In this document: in pieces, positions 45,872-54,693 of the stretch
Layout of the letters: every line of letters begins with the position of its first letter
Numbering within the stretch: the first letter of the stretch is position 1
NCBI RefSeq assembly: GCF_015352955.1
Contig: NZ_JACYOX010000004.1
Coordinates: forward strand, 62,001-126,000
Direction of reading: 5' to 3'
From: Noviherbaspirillum soli
Lineage (GTDB): Bacteria > Pseudomonadota > Gammaproteobacteria > Burkholderiales > Burkholderiaceae_D
DNA: 64,000 nt
Program-made: the position numbers and the translations under genes
Notes under the pieces: model-generated
Told to the model about the DNA's origin: nothing
The model's database searches: none
The model's input: only the letters and a program-made list of their open reading frames with translations

Positions 45872-46078
45872 ATGTACGAATTGCAAGTTGAGGGAATGAC
45901 CTGCGGCGGATGCGTTCGGGGAGTGACTCGCTCGGTGCAAACAGTGGATAGCACAGCAAAAGTCGAGGTAGACCTGAAAGCCAAGAAGGTGCGTATCGAT
46001 ACGACCGCCCCGTTGGAAGCAGTTACTTCCGCGATTTCAGAAGCTGGTTACCCAGTCACCGCAAGCAACGTTGCCTGA
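45872..46078 (+). CDS. copZ: Copper chaperone CopZ
   Basis: Seen: 68 residues, one heavy-metal-associated domain with MTCGGC (about 9-14); AAGGAGG upstream of the ATG. No export signal, so cytosolic. Role: carries Cu(I) to the ATPase and CueR. First gene of a likely operon with the ferredoxin and cusRS genes (49 and 52 bases apart), under a CueR-type promoter. Confidence 0.93.
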   Translation: MYELQVEGMTCGGCVRGVTRSVQTVDSTAKVEVDLKAKKVRIDTTAPLEAVTSAISEAGYPVTASNVA

Positions 46079-46127
46079 AAGATAGGGGCAGTCGCTTTGA
46101 CTGCTCCGTTTCACAAGAGGATTCTGG

Positions 46128-46466
46128 ATGCCTACTGTAACCGTATTGCCACACCCGGAGTATGCACCTGACGGCGCTTCGTTTCAGGTCGACAGCGTAG
46201 CGTCTGTCTGCGACGCGTTGCTGGATCACGGTGTGGACATTGAACATGCTTGCGGCAAGGTTGGCGCTTGCACTACTTGCCATGTCATCATTAGGAAGGG
46301 ATTGGATTCACTGAATGTCCCGAGCGAAAACGAAGAAGATATGCTCGACATGGCTTGGGGGCTACAAGCGCAGTCTCGGCTGTCTTGTCAGGCTATTGTT
46401 AGCGCAGACGACCTTGTCGTTGAGATTCCCAAATATTCCATTAACCACGCCAAGGAAAACACTTGA
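46128..46466 (+). CDS. fdx: [2Fe-2S] ferredoxin
   Basis: Seen: 112 residues with the cluster ligands ACGKVGACTTC (C-x5-C-x2-C) and a later RLSCQA, the adrenodoxin/ISC-type pattern. No signal. Family knowledge: such ferredoxins deliver electrons in Fe-S cluster assembly and to other enzymes. Its place between copZ and the two-component genes is unusual. Since Cu(I) damages Fe-S clusters, a role in cluster repair or Cu redox under copper stress is plausible inference. Confidence 0.9.
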   Translation: MPTVTVLPHPEYAPDGASFQVDSVASVCDALLDHGVDIEHACGKVGACTTCHVIIRKGLDSLNVPSENEEDMLDMAWGLQAQSRLSCQAIVSADDLVVEIPKYSINHAKENT

Positions 46467-46518
46467 GGCGGACAGGGCAGCGCAGGCATCAGGCTGCCTT
46501 TAACGTAAAGAACAGAAT

Positions 46519-47193
46519 ATGAAGATCTTGGTTGTAGAAGACGAATCCCGCGCTGCCGCCTATCTTCGGCAGGGATTGACTGAACACGGTTACCAAGTCG
46601 AGGTTGCTGCCACAGGCGCGGACGGTTTGCACAGCGCCATGAATGGCGATCATGACTTGATTCTCCTCGATGTCATGCTGCCGGGGTTCGACGGCTTTGC
46701 GGTACTTTCAGCCCTCAGAACGACAAAAAGCACGCCCGTACTGATGCTTACCGCCAAAGGAAATACGAATGATAAAGTGAAGGGGTTTGACCTTGGTGCC
46801 GACGATTACCTGGTAAAACCATTTGAGTTTCCTGAACTGCTGGCTAGGGTACGAACGTTATTGAAACGGACAAAGCAAATCGCACCGGATACAACTCTCC
46901 AAGTGGCTGATTTGCAAGTTGACCCGGTGAGGCACCGTGCGGTCCGATCGGGGAAACCCATTGACTTGTCTGCTAAAGAATTTGCGCTCCTTGCGCTGCT
47001 GATGCGCCATAGCGGCGAGGTCTTATCACGAACCAAAATTGCTTCTCTGGTCTGGAATATCAATTTTGACTCAGACACAAATGTGGTTGACGTTGCCATC
47101 AGACGCCTGCGTGCGAAAGTAGACGATCCGTTTGAAGTAAAGCTCATCAATACCGTACGTGGAGTCGGGTACGTCCTCGAAGAACGGACATGA
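46519..47193 (+). CDS. cusR: Heavy-metal response regulator (CusR/CopR-like)
   Basis: Seen: 224 residues. Receiver domain with acidic pocket (VVEDE), phospho-Asp in [10 protein letters not shown] (about residue 51) and Lys in DYLVKPFEF (about 101). OmpR-type winged helix in the C-terminal half, ending [11 protein letters not shown]. Family knowledge: CusR/CopR/IrlR-type regulators bind dyads near copper promoters. The likely target is the ATTAC-N6-GTAAT box found at four places in this window. The stop overlaps the kinase start (ATGA). Confidence 0.9.
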   Translation: MKILVVEDESRAAAYLRQGLTEHGYQVEVAATGADGLHSAMNGDHDLILLDVMLPGFDGFAVLSALRTTKSTPVLMLTAKGNTNDKVKGFDLGADDYLVKPFEFPELLARVRTLLKRTKQIAPDTTLQVADLQVDPVRHRAVRSGKPIDLSAKEFALLALLMRHSGEVLSRTKIASLVWNINFDSDTNVVDVAIRRLRAKVDDPFEVKLINTVRGVGYVLEERT

Positions 47194-48602
47194 GGGTACG
47201 CAGCCTCGCCCTCAAGTTGGCGCTGCTAGTGGGTATGCTTGGACTATTCCAGGCAGTCGCAGTGTTGGCTTTCTCCTACAACACGATGTCCCGTTCGCTT
47301 GATGAGCAAAGAAGACATTCGCTTGAGGACACGCTCAAAGAGGTATCTCAAGTCGTTGATCGGCAGGAAAGCAGTGCGGCGATTAGCGGCGCTGCCTACC
47401 AGTTGGCTGAGGTGCTCGGACGGCACGAAGGCATGCACGTGGTTGTGGAAAGAGGGAACAAAGGTGAAACGCTGGTCGCCTTCAGCAACGTCGGAAAGGA
47501 GTCCCTTCACCAGCTTAAAACCGCAATCTGGGCTCCCGACGCCTTTTTGGAGTGGCGTTCTCGCGAGACGGGCACCAAGATGCTTTCCGTCTCTGCAACT
47601 GGAAACACCAAAAACGGGGACAGCTATGTGATGGTCTTGACTGCTGATCGTCGGCCCGACGATGAAATTCTCAAAAAATTTCTTTTTACGGCGCTCACTG
47701 CTGCGCCGTTTGTGCTTGCCCTGGTTTCCTTAGGCGCGTTAGCAATCGTCCATATCGGTTTGCAGCCCCTTAACCGCTTTCGAGACGCAGCAGTTGCAGT
47801 GTCAACCAAGAATATTTCTGCACGAATCAATCCTGAACATCTTCCTTCTGAACTGCTGCCGTTGGGCAAAGCGTTCAACGGGATGCTTGATCGCCTTGAT
47901 GATGGTATAAGGCGGCTATCGCAGTTCTCCGGGGATCTTGCCCATGAGATGAGAACACCGCTTGGGATTCTCCTTGGACGCACGCAGGTCGCGCTGTCAC
48001 AACAACGTACCCAGGAAGACTTACTCCAAGTGTTAGAAGAAAACGTAGAGGAGATCGAGCGTTTAAACCGCCTCGTGACCGATATGCTCTTCCTCGCTCA
48101 TGCGGACAGTACCAGTTTTGTCTTGGCAGCAAAGCCAGTGGACTTCGCGACATTGGCGAACGAAATTGCGGACTTCATGGAGCTACCTGCGGAAGAACGC
48201 GGCATGTCCTTTCAAATTTCTGGGAACGCCACCGTCACCGTCGATGCATCCTTGGTACAACGAGCCATTACGAACCTTGTATCGAACGCGATCCGGTATG
48301 GCACTCCAGGTAGCGTGATCGGCCTGAAGATCACATCTGACCAGTCAACGGTACGTTTTTCCGTGAGAAATCATGGAGAACAGATTCCGGCCGAGCATCG
48401 TGCTCGACTTTTCGATCGTTTTTATCGAACCGAATTTTCTCGTGCGAGGGAAGCCGGAGGGAGCGGGTTAGGACTGTCAATTGTAAAAGCAATAATGAAA
48501 CTTCATCGTGGTAGTGTTGAAGTTGAAAGTAATGAGCATGGTGAGACATGTTTTACTTTAATATTTCCAATTCCTCATGTACGCCAAGCTGTACAGGTGT
48601 AA
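47190..48602 (+). CDS. cusS: Heavy-metal sensor histidine kinase (CusS/CopS-like)
   Basis: Seen: 470 residues with two membrane spans (about 9-31 and 165-190) framing a periplasmic sensor domain of about 130 residues, then a HAMP linker. The H-box is [14 protein letters not shown], followed by the N-box LVSNAIRYG and G-box [12 protein letters not shown]. Role: senses periplasmic Cu+/Ag+ and phosphorylates CusR. Cotranscribed with copZ-fdx-cusR. No specific metal ligands could be singled out by eye. Confidence 0.9.
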   Translation: MRVRSLALKLALLVGMLGLFQAVAVLAFSYNTMSRSLDEQRRHSLEDTLKEVSQVVDRQESSAAISGAAYQLAEVLGRHEGMHVVVERGNKGETLVAFSNVGKESLHQLKTAIWAPDAFLEWRSRETGTKMLSVSATGNTKNGDSYVMVLTADRRPDDEILKKFLFTALTAAPFVLALVSLGALAIVHIGLQPLNRFRDAAVAVSTKNISARINPEHLPSELLPLGKAFNGMLDRLDDGIRRLSQFSGDLAHEMRTPLGILLGRTQVALSQQRTQEDLLQVLEENVEEIERLNRLVTDMLFLAHADSTSFVLAAKPVDFATLANEIADFMELPAEERGMSFQISGNATVTVDASLVQRAITNLVSNAIRYGTPGSVIGLKITSDQSTVRFSVRNHGEQIPAEHRARLFDRFYRTEFSRAREAGGSGLGLSIVKAIMKLHRGSVEVESNEHGETCFTLIFPIPHVRQAVQV

Positions 48603-48737
48603 TGAGCGTAACCACAAAGACATGACCGGGTAGGTCAAATCAGCCGTGTTGCATAGATTTCTCTAACTTAAAGTCAAGGATCGATGTTTGGCTCTTCACA
48701 GGCGGAATTGCCGGCGTTCGAATTCTATTCAAAGCCA

Positions 48738-49835
48738 TTACTTAATGACGGCAGGAATCAGGCGTTTTATGCCAGTTAAGGGAAAGTCAAGAGAAGCATC
48801 GTATTGTTCCATTGCATGTCCTACATTAGTATATAAATAGAGCAATTGGCCAGTGTTTATCTTTTGCAATGCGTAATTTGAAAGTGGTAATGAGATAAAC
48901 AACCCGCCGCTTTTAGTTTTGACCCATTTGCCACCGGTTTTGGAAATAACCTTTTCGTCTACGCGCAATACTAAATCGCTGTCGTTGAGGGCAGCGAGAG
49001 CATCATCTATATCAGACACATTCTCATATAAATGCGCGATAAATATTGCAAGTGATGGAGAGTTATTTATTTTGGCCAACATCAGGGAAACTTTAGCTCT
49101 TGTTCCAGGCTTAATTTGGGTGATTAGCGCTACAACTGAGCCATCGTTCAGGGCTTCTAGCTTCCAGCTAGATTTAGATGTCACCATGTTATCTATGCCA
49201 AGATCTACTAATTCTTGAGGCGATAACCAATACATTTGAGATGACGGAACGAGGGCAGCGGTATCGAGCAAAGATCTCTTCACCCCCATTTCTTCTATAT
49301 AAGCCGCTAAGAAAACCATAGTTTTCTGTGCAAGAGCGTCACCTACATTCCCGTTTGCGCCATAAAACTGATGTACGCCAAGACGCGATCCTGGTTCAAT
49401 TAATCTGTTTACTCCACCCAACATCGAAAATGTGCATGCTGAAGCACATACTGCATTTTTCACGAAAACTTCCTCGGAAAGCAGACGGTCCCCAACTCTA
49501 CTAAAGTTGGGCGATAAGCAGGTATCAAATCCTAGCTTTCGGATAATTTTCCCGAGTTCTAATGCGCCTCGTAGATCACCTCCAGGACTGTCAAAACAGA
49601 TGGTAGGTTTTAAGGGAAAGAACTGGTCCTTCAGTCTTTCTTTAACTAAAAAATTTACCAAGTCCCTGGCGCTATCACGACCTATAACACCTTCTGCTAA
49701 AACTCGCACTGCACAAAAAGACGCGTTTCCGCTGCATGGCCAGAATTGTACAAACCTCATCGGCCCAGTGTATCCAGCGTGAACTATGCAAGGCCAAAAA
49801 CACAAAATGAAAAGTATAGTTCTTATTTGACTCAT
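48738..49835 (-). CDS. Exported ClpP-fold serine protease-like protein
   Basis: Seen: 365 residues from the ATG at 49835, which begins a signal peptide (MSQIRTILFILCFWPC..., cleavage about residue 20). Residues about 90-170 show a ClpP/crotonase-like core: CFDSPGGDLRGALELG, then NAVCASACTFSMLGG with the candidate nucleophile Ser, and LGVHQFYG with the His. Family knowledge: this matches the predicted periplasmic ClpP-related group (COG3904). Eight Cys residues suggest disulfides. Lies 49 bases after the adhesin-E-like gene on the same strand. Substrate unknown. Confidence 0.75.
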   Translation of the reverse strand: MSQIRTILFILCFWPCIVHAGYTGPMRFVQFWPCSGNASFCAVRVLAEGVIGRDSARDLVNFLVKERLKDQFFPLKPTICFDSPGGDLRGALELGKIIRKLGFDTCLSPNFSRVGDRLLSEEVFVKNAVCASACTFSMLGGVNRLIEPGSRLGVHQFYGANGNVGDALAQKTMVFLAAYIEEMGVKRSLLDTAALVPSSQMYWLSPQELVDLGIDNMVTSKSSWKLEALNDGSVVALITQIKPGTRAKVSLMLAKINNSPSLAIFIAHLYENVSDIDDALAALNDSDLVLRVDEKVISKTGGKWVKTKSGGLFISLPLSNYALQKINTGQLLYLYTNVGHAMEQYDASLDFPLTGIKRLIPAVIK

Positions 49836-49884
49836 ATCAGCATTTGCAGGCAATATTTTAAATCGATCACTCCGCGTCAAAAAA

Positions 49885-50289
49885 TTAGGAACACACGAAT
49901 CTCATTACTGCTTCCGCCGCAGTATCCGGTTCGACCTCTTTAAAAGTTGTTTCAGGGAGCGCTCTGGTGATAGTAGTAAGAACGTCACCTTGCGCATTAT
50001 GCTGGGGATAAAATGATAGAGAAGTCGTCGCAAACATACGCTCATCGCAAGTAATATACCAGAGGCTCTTGGTGGAAAGATACCCGAAGTATGGATGTCC
50101 TGGAACCGTTTCCTTGGAATCTAGATTGAATATTGTCCACACCTTTTTGTTTTTCCCTGATTTAACTATACTTTCACGATCAACAAAAAAGGACTGAGTT
50201 GAATTTGGATTTAGGTTTATCCATTCTGACGCATACGATGGTGTAGCAAGTATTACCGCAGTAAACGCTATGGCTGAAATCTTAGGCAT
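49885..50289 (-). CDS. Exported surface-adhesin protein E-like protein
   Basis: Seen: 134 residues with a signal peptide (about 1-20, ending SYAS). The motif WINLNPNSTQSFFVDRESIVKSG is followed by KVWTIFNLDSKETV, typical of the adhesin-E family. Two Cys (YITCDE, RFVCS) could pair. Family knowledge: named after Haemophilus protein E, but many members are just periplasmic proteins of unknown role. Probably one operon with the ClpP-like gene. Confidence 0.7.
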   Translation of the reverse strand: MPKISAIAFTAVILATPSYASEWINLNPNSTQSFFVDRESIVKSGKNKKVWTIFNLDSKETVPGHPYFGYLSTKSLWYITCDERMFATTSLSFYPQHNAQGDVLTTITRALPETTFKEVEPDTAAEAVMRFVCS

Positions 50290-50935
50290 TTTTCTTCATG
50301 TTGTAATTGCAAGAAGTTTACTGGGATACTATCAAATTCGGATCAAATAGTCTTGCATTTTTAATAAAAACTGAAGAGATGGCCTTTCCGCCATTTGAGT
50401 CAGGGCGATGGACATAGGGGCACAGAGGCGTAAAGGCGTAAAGGCGTAAAGGCGTAAAGCTCCAGTATGCCAGCTAGCGGAAAGTCGTCGGAACATCCGT
50501 ACGATAAGCTAGTGGAGTGCGGCAATAGGGTTAGGATGAATCATGATCCTGTAGGGCTGCCCTTGCACAAAGCGGAATCTCAAGTTGTGCCAGTGCTGGC
50601 ATGTAGCTTTAAATGTAGTGGTTCCAACTTAATCTGATAGAACGTGTCAGATTTAGTATGTCGCAGTTCGACCCAAACCGGCCCTCTACCTGAGCGCTCA
50701 AACGTCCGCAATGCATGCAGAAGCGGACTTTTTTAAGCATCACCGTCGGTACTCATTGTCGTTAAAAGGCCATACATGTATCAACGCACTACCGTTATTC
50801 TGAAGCGCTCAAGACTAGTTTTGGTGCTGGTATAGTCTTTGCAAAACGTGGCAACATGGCAAGGCGAGTTATACCCACTATTGCCAATTTTCAGATCTAA
50901 AATACACAAAAATATAGAAATAGGAGAGACTGACG
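50290..50935. other. Intergenic region with an 8-base tandem repeat
   Basis: No gene in about 650 bases. GGCGTAAA occurs four times in tandem at 50427-50458. A TATAGT -10-like element at 50831-50836 and AGGAGAG at 50923-50929 precede the receptor gene. Confidence 0.5.
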
Positions 50936-53200
50936 ATGGAAAAACCGCTCCCATTACGCCGAGCCGCACTGGTAGCTGCGTTGGCAGGCACCTTTACGCA
51001 CTATGGCGCGGCCTACGCCCAGGAGAATCCAGCCGAGGCGCTGGAACTTCCCACCGTCGAAGTCGTTGGTACCTCTATGCTGCCCGGCTTGGGCACGCCG
51101 ATACAGAATGTGCCCGCGAATGTTCAAATAATGAACAGTCGCAATATTGAGCAGCAGCGCCAGCTCACCCTAGTCGACCATCTTGAACAGAATGCCGGCA
51201 GCGTGACCGTCAATGCGGCGCAGGGCAATCCCTACCAGCCCGATGTCAGCTTCCGTGGCTTCACCGCCTCGCCGCTGCTGGGTGTGCCGCAGGGGCTGTC
51301 GGTGTTCCAGGATGGCGTGCGCATCAACGAGCCGTTTGGCGACACTGTCAACTGGGATCTGCTGCCGCAGTCGGCGATTGCCAACATGCAGTTGATTCCC
51401 GGCTCCAACCCGGCGTTTGGCCTGAACACGCTCGGCGGCGCACTGGCGGTCTACACCAAGAGCGGCAGCGCCTATCCGGGCGGCGCGGTGCAGCTTTCCA
51501 CCGGCTCCTTTGGCCGCCGCGCAGTCGAGTTCGAGCAGGGCGGCAAAAGCGGCAACTTCGATTATTTCGTGACCGGCAATGTCGCCCGCGACCATGGCTG
51601 GGCCGAACACAATGGCAGCCGTGTCCAGCAGTTCTTCGGTAAGGTCGGCTACCAGACTCGCGACACCGACCTCGACGTCAGTCTGACCGCCGCCGACAAC
51701 CGGCTGGAAGGCACCCAGACCCTACCCAGATCGTTTGCCGACAATATCCGGCAGGCCTATACCTACCCCGACAGGAACGAGAATAAGCTGATGTTCCTGA
51801 CTGCTAAGGGTAGCCGCTTTCTGAATGACGATGTGCTGCTGGGTGGGAACCTGTATTACCGCAACTACCGTAACCGCAATGTGTCGAGCAACGTCAACGA
51901 CGAGTTCGGCGAGGTCGAAGATGGCGTCGTCAACAGCACTCAGGCCTTCAACGACCGCGCGAGTATCCGCCAGCACAGCTACGGCGGTGGTCTGCAACTG
52001 ACGGTGTCGGGCCAATTGGCAGGCATGAAGAACCAGTTCGTCGCCGGCGGCACCGTCGACAGCGGTCGCGCCCGATACACCCAGGAAGACCAGCCCGCCG
52101 CATTTACCGCAAACCGAGGTGCGGTCGGCATCGGCGACTTCGAACTCGACACCGATGCCAGAACCCGCAACCGCTACTACAGCCTGTTCCTGTCGGATAT
52201 ATTGTCCCTGAACGACCGCTGGGCGCTAACCGTGTCAGGCCGCTATAACCTAGCCCGCGTGTCAATTCGTGACCAGACCGGCGACGCACCGGAACTGGAT
52301 GGTAACCATCGCTTTTCCCGCTTCAATCCGGCGGTCGGCCTGAATTTCAACCCGAATCCGCACCTCACGACCTATGCTACCTACAATGAAGGCATGAGGG
52401 CACCGACGCCGATTGAATTGACCTGCGCCGACCCGGAGGCACCATGCAAACTGCCTAACAGCTTCCTGGCCGATCCGCCGCTGAAGAAGGTGGTCGCCAG
52501 AACACTTGAGTTGGGCGCACGCGGCAAGCGTGGCGAAGGATTGTCATGGACTGCGGCGGTCTACCGCACTGAGCTTGAGGACGACATCCAGTTTATTGCC
52601 AGCACTGGCGTCGCCACCAATGCCGGCTATTTCCAGAATGTCGGGCGTACCCGGCGTCAGGGCCTGGAGTTGGGCGTGACAGGAAAATGGGGGCCGCTGT
52701 CCGTAGGGGCGCATTATGGCTTTATCGACGCCACATACCGGACCGGTTTTGCCGAAAACAGCCCGGTGAACACTAGTGCGGACGAGAGCGGCACGATCCA
52801 AGTCCGGCGCGGCGACCGGGTGCCAGGCATTCCGCGTCATAGCCTTAAAGTTAGGCTGGATTATGCGGTCACGTCACAGTGGGCAGTTGGCGCAAATGTC
52901 GTGTATGCGAATAGCGTGTATGCGCGTGGCGACGAAAACAACAGTGATGCGAACGGCAAGGTGCCAAGCTACGCCGTAGTCAATCTCGATACCCGTTATA
53001 CGGTCAAAAAGGGATGGGAGGTATTTGCCCGCATCAACAACCTGTTCGACCGGGAATACGCCAACCTAGGCGTGCTGGGGTTGAACGCCTTTACTGGACC
53101 TGGCCGGACCTTTGATGGTGCAAATGTTGTAGGTGAACAGTTCCGTGGCTATGGCGCTCCGCGCGGCATTTGGATCGGAACCCGCTATTCCTGGTTATAA
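50936..53200 (+). CDS. TonB-dependent outer membrane receptor
   Basis: Seen: 754 residues. A signal peptide (about 1-29, ending AYAQ) is followed by a TonB box-like LPTVEVVG and a plug domain with QNVPANVQIM. A long beta-barrel ends with the aromatic IGTRYSWL. RBS AGGAGAGACTGACG. Family knowledge: such receptors import siderophores, cofactors or copper complexes (OprC type); the substrate cannot be told from the sequence. Its codon use is clearly more GC-rich than the genes on either side, which suggests recent transfer. It sits between the adhesin-E-like gene and copBA. A terminator follows at 53220-53258. Confidence 0.88.
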   Translation: MEKPLPLRRAALVAALAGTFTHYGAAYAQENPAEALELPTVEVVGTSMLPGLGTPIQNVPANVQIMNSRNIEQQRQLTLVDHLEQNAGSVTVNAAQGNPYQPDVSFRGFTASPLLGVPQGLSVFQDGVRINEPFGDTVNWDLLPQSAIANMQLIPGSNPAFGLNTLGGALAVYTKSGSAYPGGAVQLSTGSFGRRAVEFEQGGKSGNFDYFVTGNVARDHGWAEHNGSRVQQFFGKVGYQTRDTDLDVSLTAADNRLEGTQTLPRSFADNIRQAYTYPDRNENKLMFLTAKGSRFLNDDVLLGGNLYYRNYRNRNVSSNVNDEFGEVEDGVVNSTQAFNDRASIRQHSYGGGLQLTVSGQLAGMKNQFVAGGTVDSGRARYTQEDQPAAFTANRGAVGIGDFELDTDARTRNRYYSLFLSDILSLNDRWALTVSGRYNLARVSIRDQTGDAPELDGNHRFSRFNPAVGLNFNPNPHLTTYATYNEGMRAPTPIELTCADPEAPCKLPNSFLADPPLKKVVARTLELGARGKRGEGLSWTAAVYRTELEDDIQFIASTGVATNAGYFQNVGRTRRQGLELGVTGKWGPLSVGAHYGFIDATYRTGFAENSPVNTSADESGTIQVRRGDRVPGIPRHSLKVRLDYAVTSQWAVGANVVYANSVYARGDENNSDANGKVPSYAVVNLDTRYTVKKGWEVFARINNLFDREYANLGVLGLNAFTGPGRTFDGANVVGEQFRGYGAPRGIWIGTRYSWL

Positions 53201-53219
53201 CTACCGTACGGGCAAGCAC

Positions 53220-53258
53220 GAAAGGCTGCATTCAGCCATTGAGCAGCCTTTCATTCTT
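53220..53258 (+). terminator. Terminator of the TonB-receptor gene
   Basis: GAAAGGCTGC (53220-53229) pairs with GCAGCCTTTC (53243-53252), followed by ATTCTT. Good stem, weak T-run. Confidence 0.7.
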
Positions 53259-53302
53259 GCTTTGCCAACGTCGGCCTCTGGCCGAACTCAGACCATTAGA
53301 CA

Positions 53303-53344
53303 GGTCGAAATTTCGATCAAATTTGACCCTTGCTGTCAGATGAA
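53303..53344. repeat. Dispersed repeat, copy 2
   Basis: Shares GAAATTTCGATCAAATT, then TGACCCTTGCTGTCAGATGAA, with copy 1 at 30969-31008 (about four differences). It lies in the gap between the receptor terminator and the copB stop. Confidence 0.5.
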
Positions 53345-53361
53345 TTCTAAGCCATTACACT

Positions 53362-54693
53362 TTAAAACCATAGACGCACACCCGCAACCACTTGGCGTTC
53401 GATAGGGGATTCTCCCGCTTGACGTGCAAGATCAGCAGTTTGCCCAATCTTCCGACCCCAATTTATTCCGATGTAGGGTGCTATTTCCCTTCGAATTTCA
53501 TAGCGCAGACGCAAGCTGAGTTCGACATCTGATAGTCCACTTCCTATTCCGCGCTCCTTATCTGCCTTGCCATACGCGTTCGCTTCAATTTCCGGCGTCA
53601 ACAAGAGCACTTGGCTCAAGCGAATGGTGTACTCGGCTTTTCCTCGTACTGCTGTTCTCCCTGACGGACCGACATAGGCAGCAGCCTCCACGTTAAACCA
53701 ATACGGAGAAATTCCCTGTACGCCGAACGCGGCCCACTGACGGCTCTTTCCCGCTCCAAAGTCATGACGCACCCCAGCCTGGAGGTCCCAGAAGGCAGCC
53801 ACCGGTTTGGACCATAATGCTTCCAATCGGCCATTCGATTGGCCGGAAGTGCGCTCACCTTCTGTTTTAACCCAAAGCCTGTTGTAGTCTTTCCCGACCC
53901 AGAACTGACCATCCCAGATCCACCCGTGATCGTCCTTGCTTTTCGCATATTCAAGGCGGTCCAAAAGTGCCATATAAATAACGGCGTCGTCGGACATTGC
54001 CATACCTTTCCCTGGTATTGGGATGGAGCCGTCAGGGTTTCTTGGATATGGCAAAACAGGAGACGTACGTTGCATCTCGCTCTGCGGCGCTGTCGATTTT
54101 GGCTGGCCCATATCGTGTTGCATGCCGGGCATTGAACCGTGATCCATGCCCGGCATGTTCCCGTGATTCATTCCTGGCATTGAAGACGATGGCGTTGTAG
54201 TGGAGGGCGATGCAGGCCTAGGTTGAGGCGGCGGCGTCTTCATACCAGGCATGTTGCGATGGTCCATGCCCGGCATGTTTCCATGATCCATACCTGGCAT
54301 TGACGACGGAGCAGGAATAACGGGAGTAGTAGAAGGCGGTTGCCTTGGCGAGGGCTGCATGCCAGGCATAGTGCTGTGATCCATTCCCGGCATGGCAGGG
54401 GGAGGCGATGCGGTAGAAGGCGCAACAGGGCTCGGTTGGCTCGGCGTCTGCTGCATACCCGGCATATTGCTATGGTCCATTCCTGGCATGGTCGAGGAAG
54501 GTGGAACAGCAGAGGGTGTAGCTGGGCTCGGTTGGTTTGGACTTTGCTGCATTCCAGGCATGTTGCTGTGGTCCATCCCCTGCATGGGAGTCTGACCGTG
54601 TGCAGATACTGATAACACCCCACACAAGAACGCCGATCCTACTACCTTCGACTTTGCGGAGCGTAGGGCAAATCGCCGAGATAGGCCCTTCAT
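53362..54693 (-). CDS. copB: Outer membrane copper resistance protein CopB
   Basis: Seen: 443 residues from the ATG at 54693, which overlaps the copA stop (ATGA); the frame is open upstream. A signal peptide (about 1-31) is followed by a long Met/His/Pro segment made of repeats such as MPGMDHSNMPGMQQ (about 35-205). Then comes a beta-barrel-like C-terminal domain ending in VAGVRLWF. Family knowledge: CopB (PcoB) is an outer-membrane copper protein, with the Met-rich repeats binding copper. Role: copper handling at the outer membrane with CopA. Confidence 0.9.
   Translation of the reverse strand: MKGLSRRFALRSAKSKVVGSAFLCGVLSVSAHGQTPMQGMDHSNMPGMQQSPNQPSPATPSAVPPSSTMPGMDHSNMPGMQQTPSQPSPVAPSTASPPPAMPGMDHSTMPGMQPSPRQPPSTTPVIPAPSSMPGMDHGNMPGMDHRNMPGMKTPPPQPRPASPSTTTPSSSMPGMNHGNMPGMDHGSMPGMQHDMGQPKSTAPQSEMQRTSPVLPYPRNPDGSIPIPGKGMAMSDDAVIYMALLDRLEYAKSKDDHGWIWDGQFWVGKDYNRLWVKTEGERTSGQSNGRLEALWSKPVAAFWDLQAGVRHDFGAGKSRQWAAFGVQGISPYWFNVEAAAYVGPSGRTAVRGKAEYTIRLSQVLLLTPEIEANAYGKADKERGIGSGLSDVELSLRLRYEIRREIAPYIGINWGRKIGQTADLARQAGESPIERQVVAGVRLWF

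Noticed and set aside
54110-54590. Regular DNA repeats resembling a CRISPR array
   Set aside because: They encode the Met-His-Pro repeats of CopB in frame; units vary at third codon positions and there are no unique spacers.
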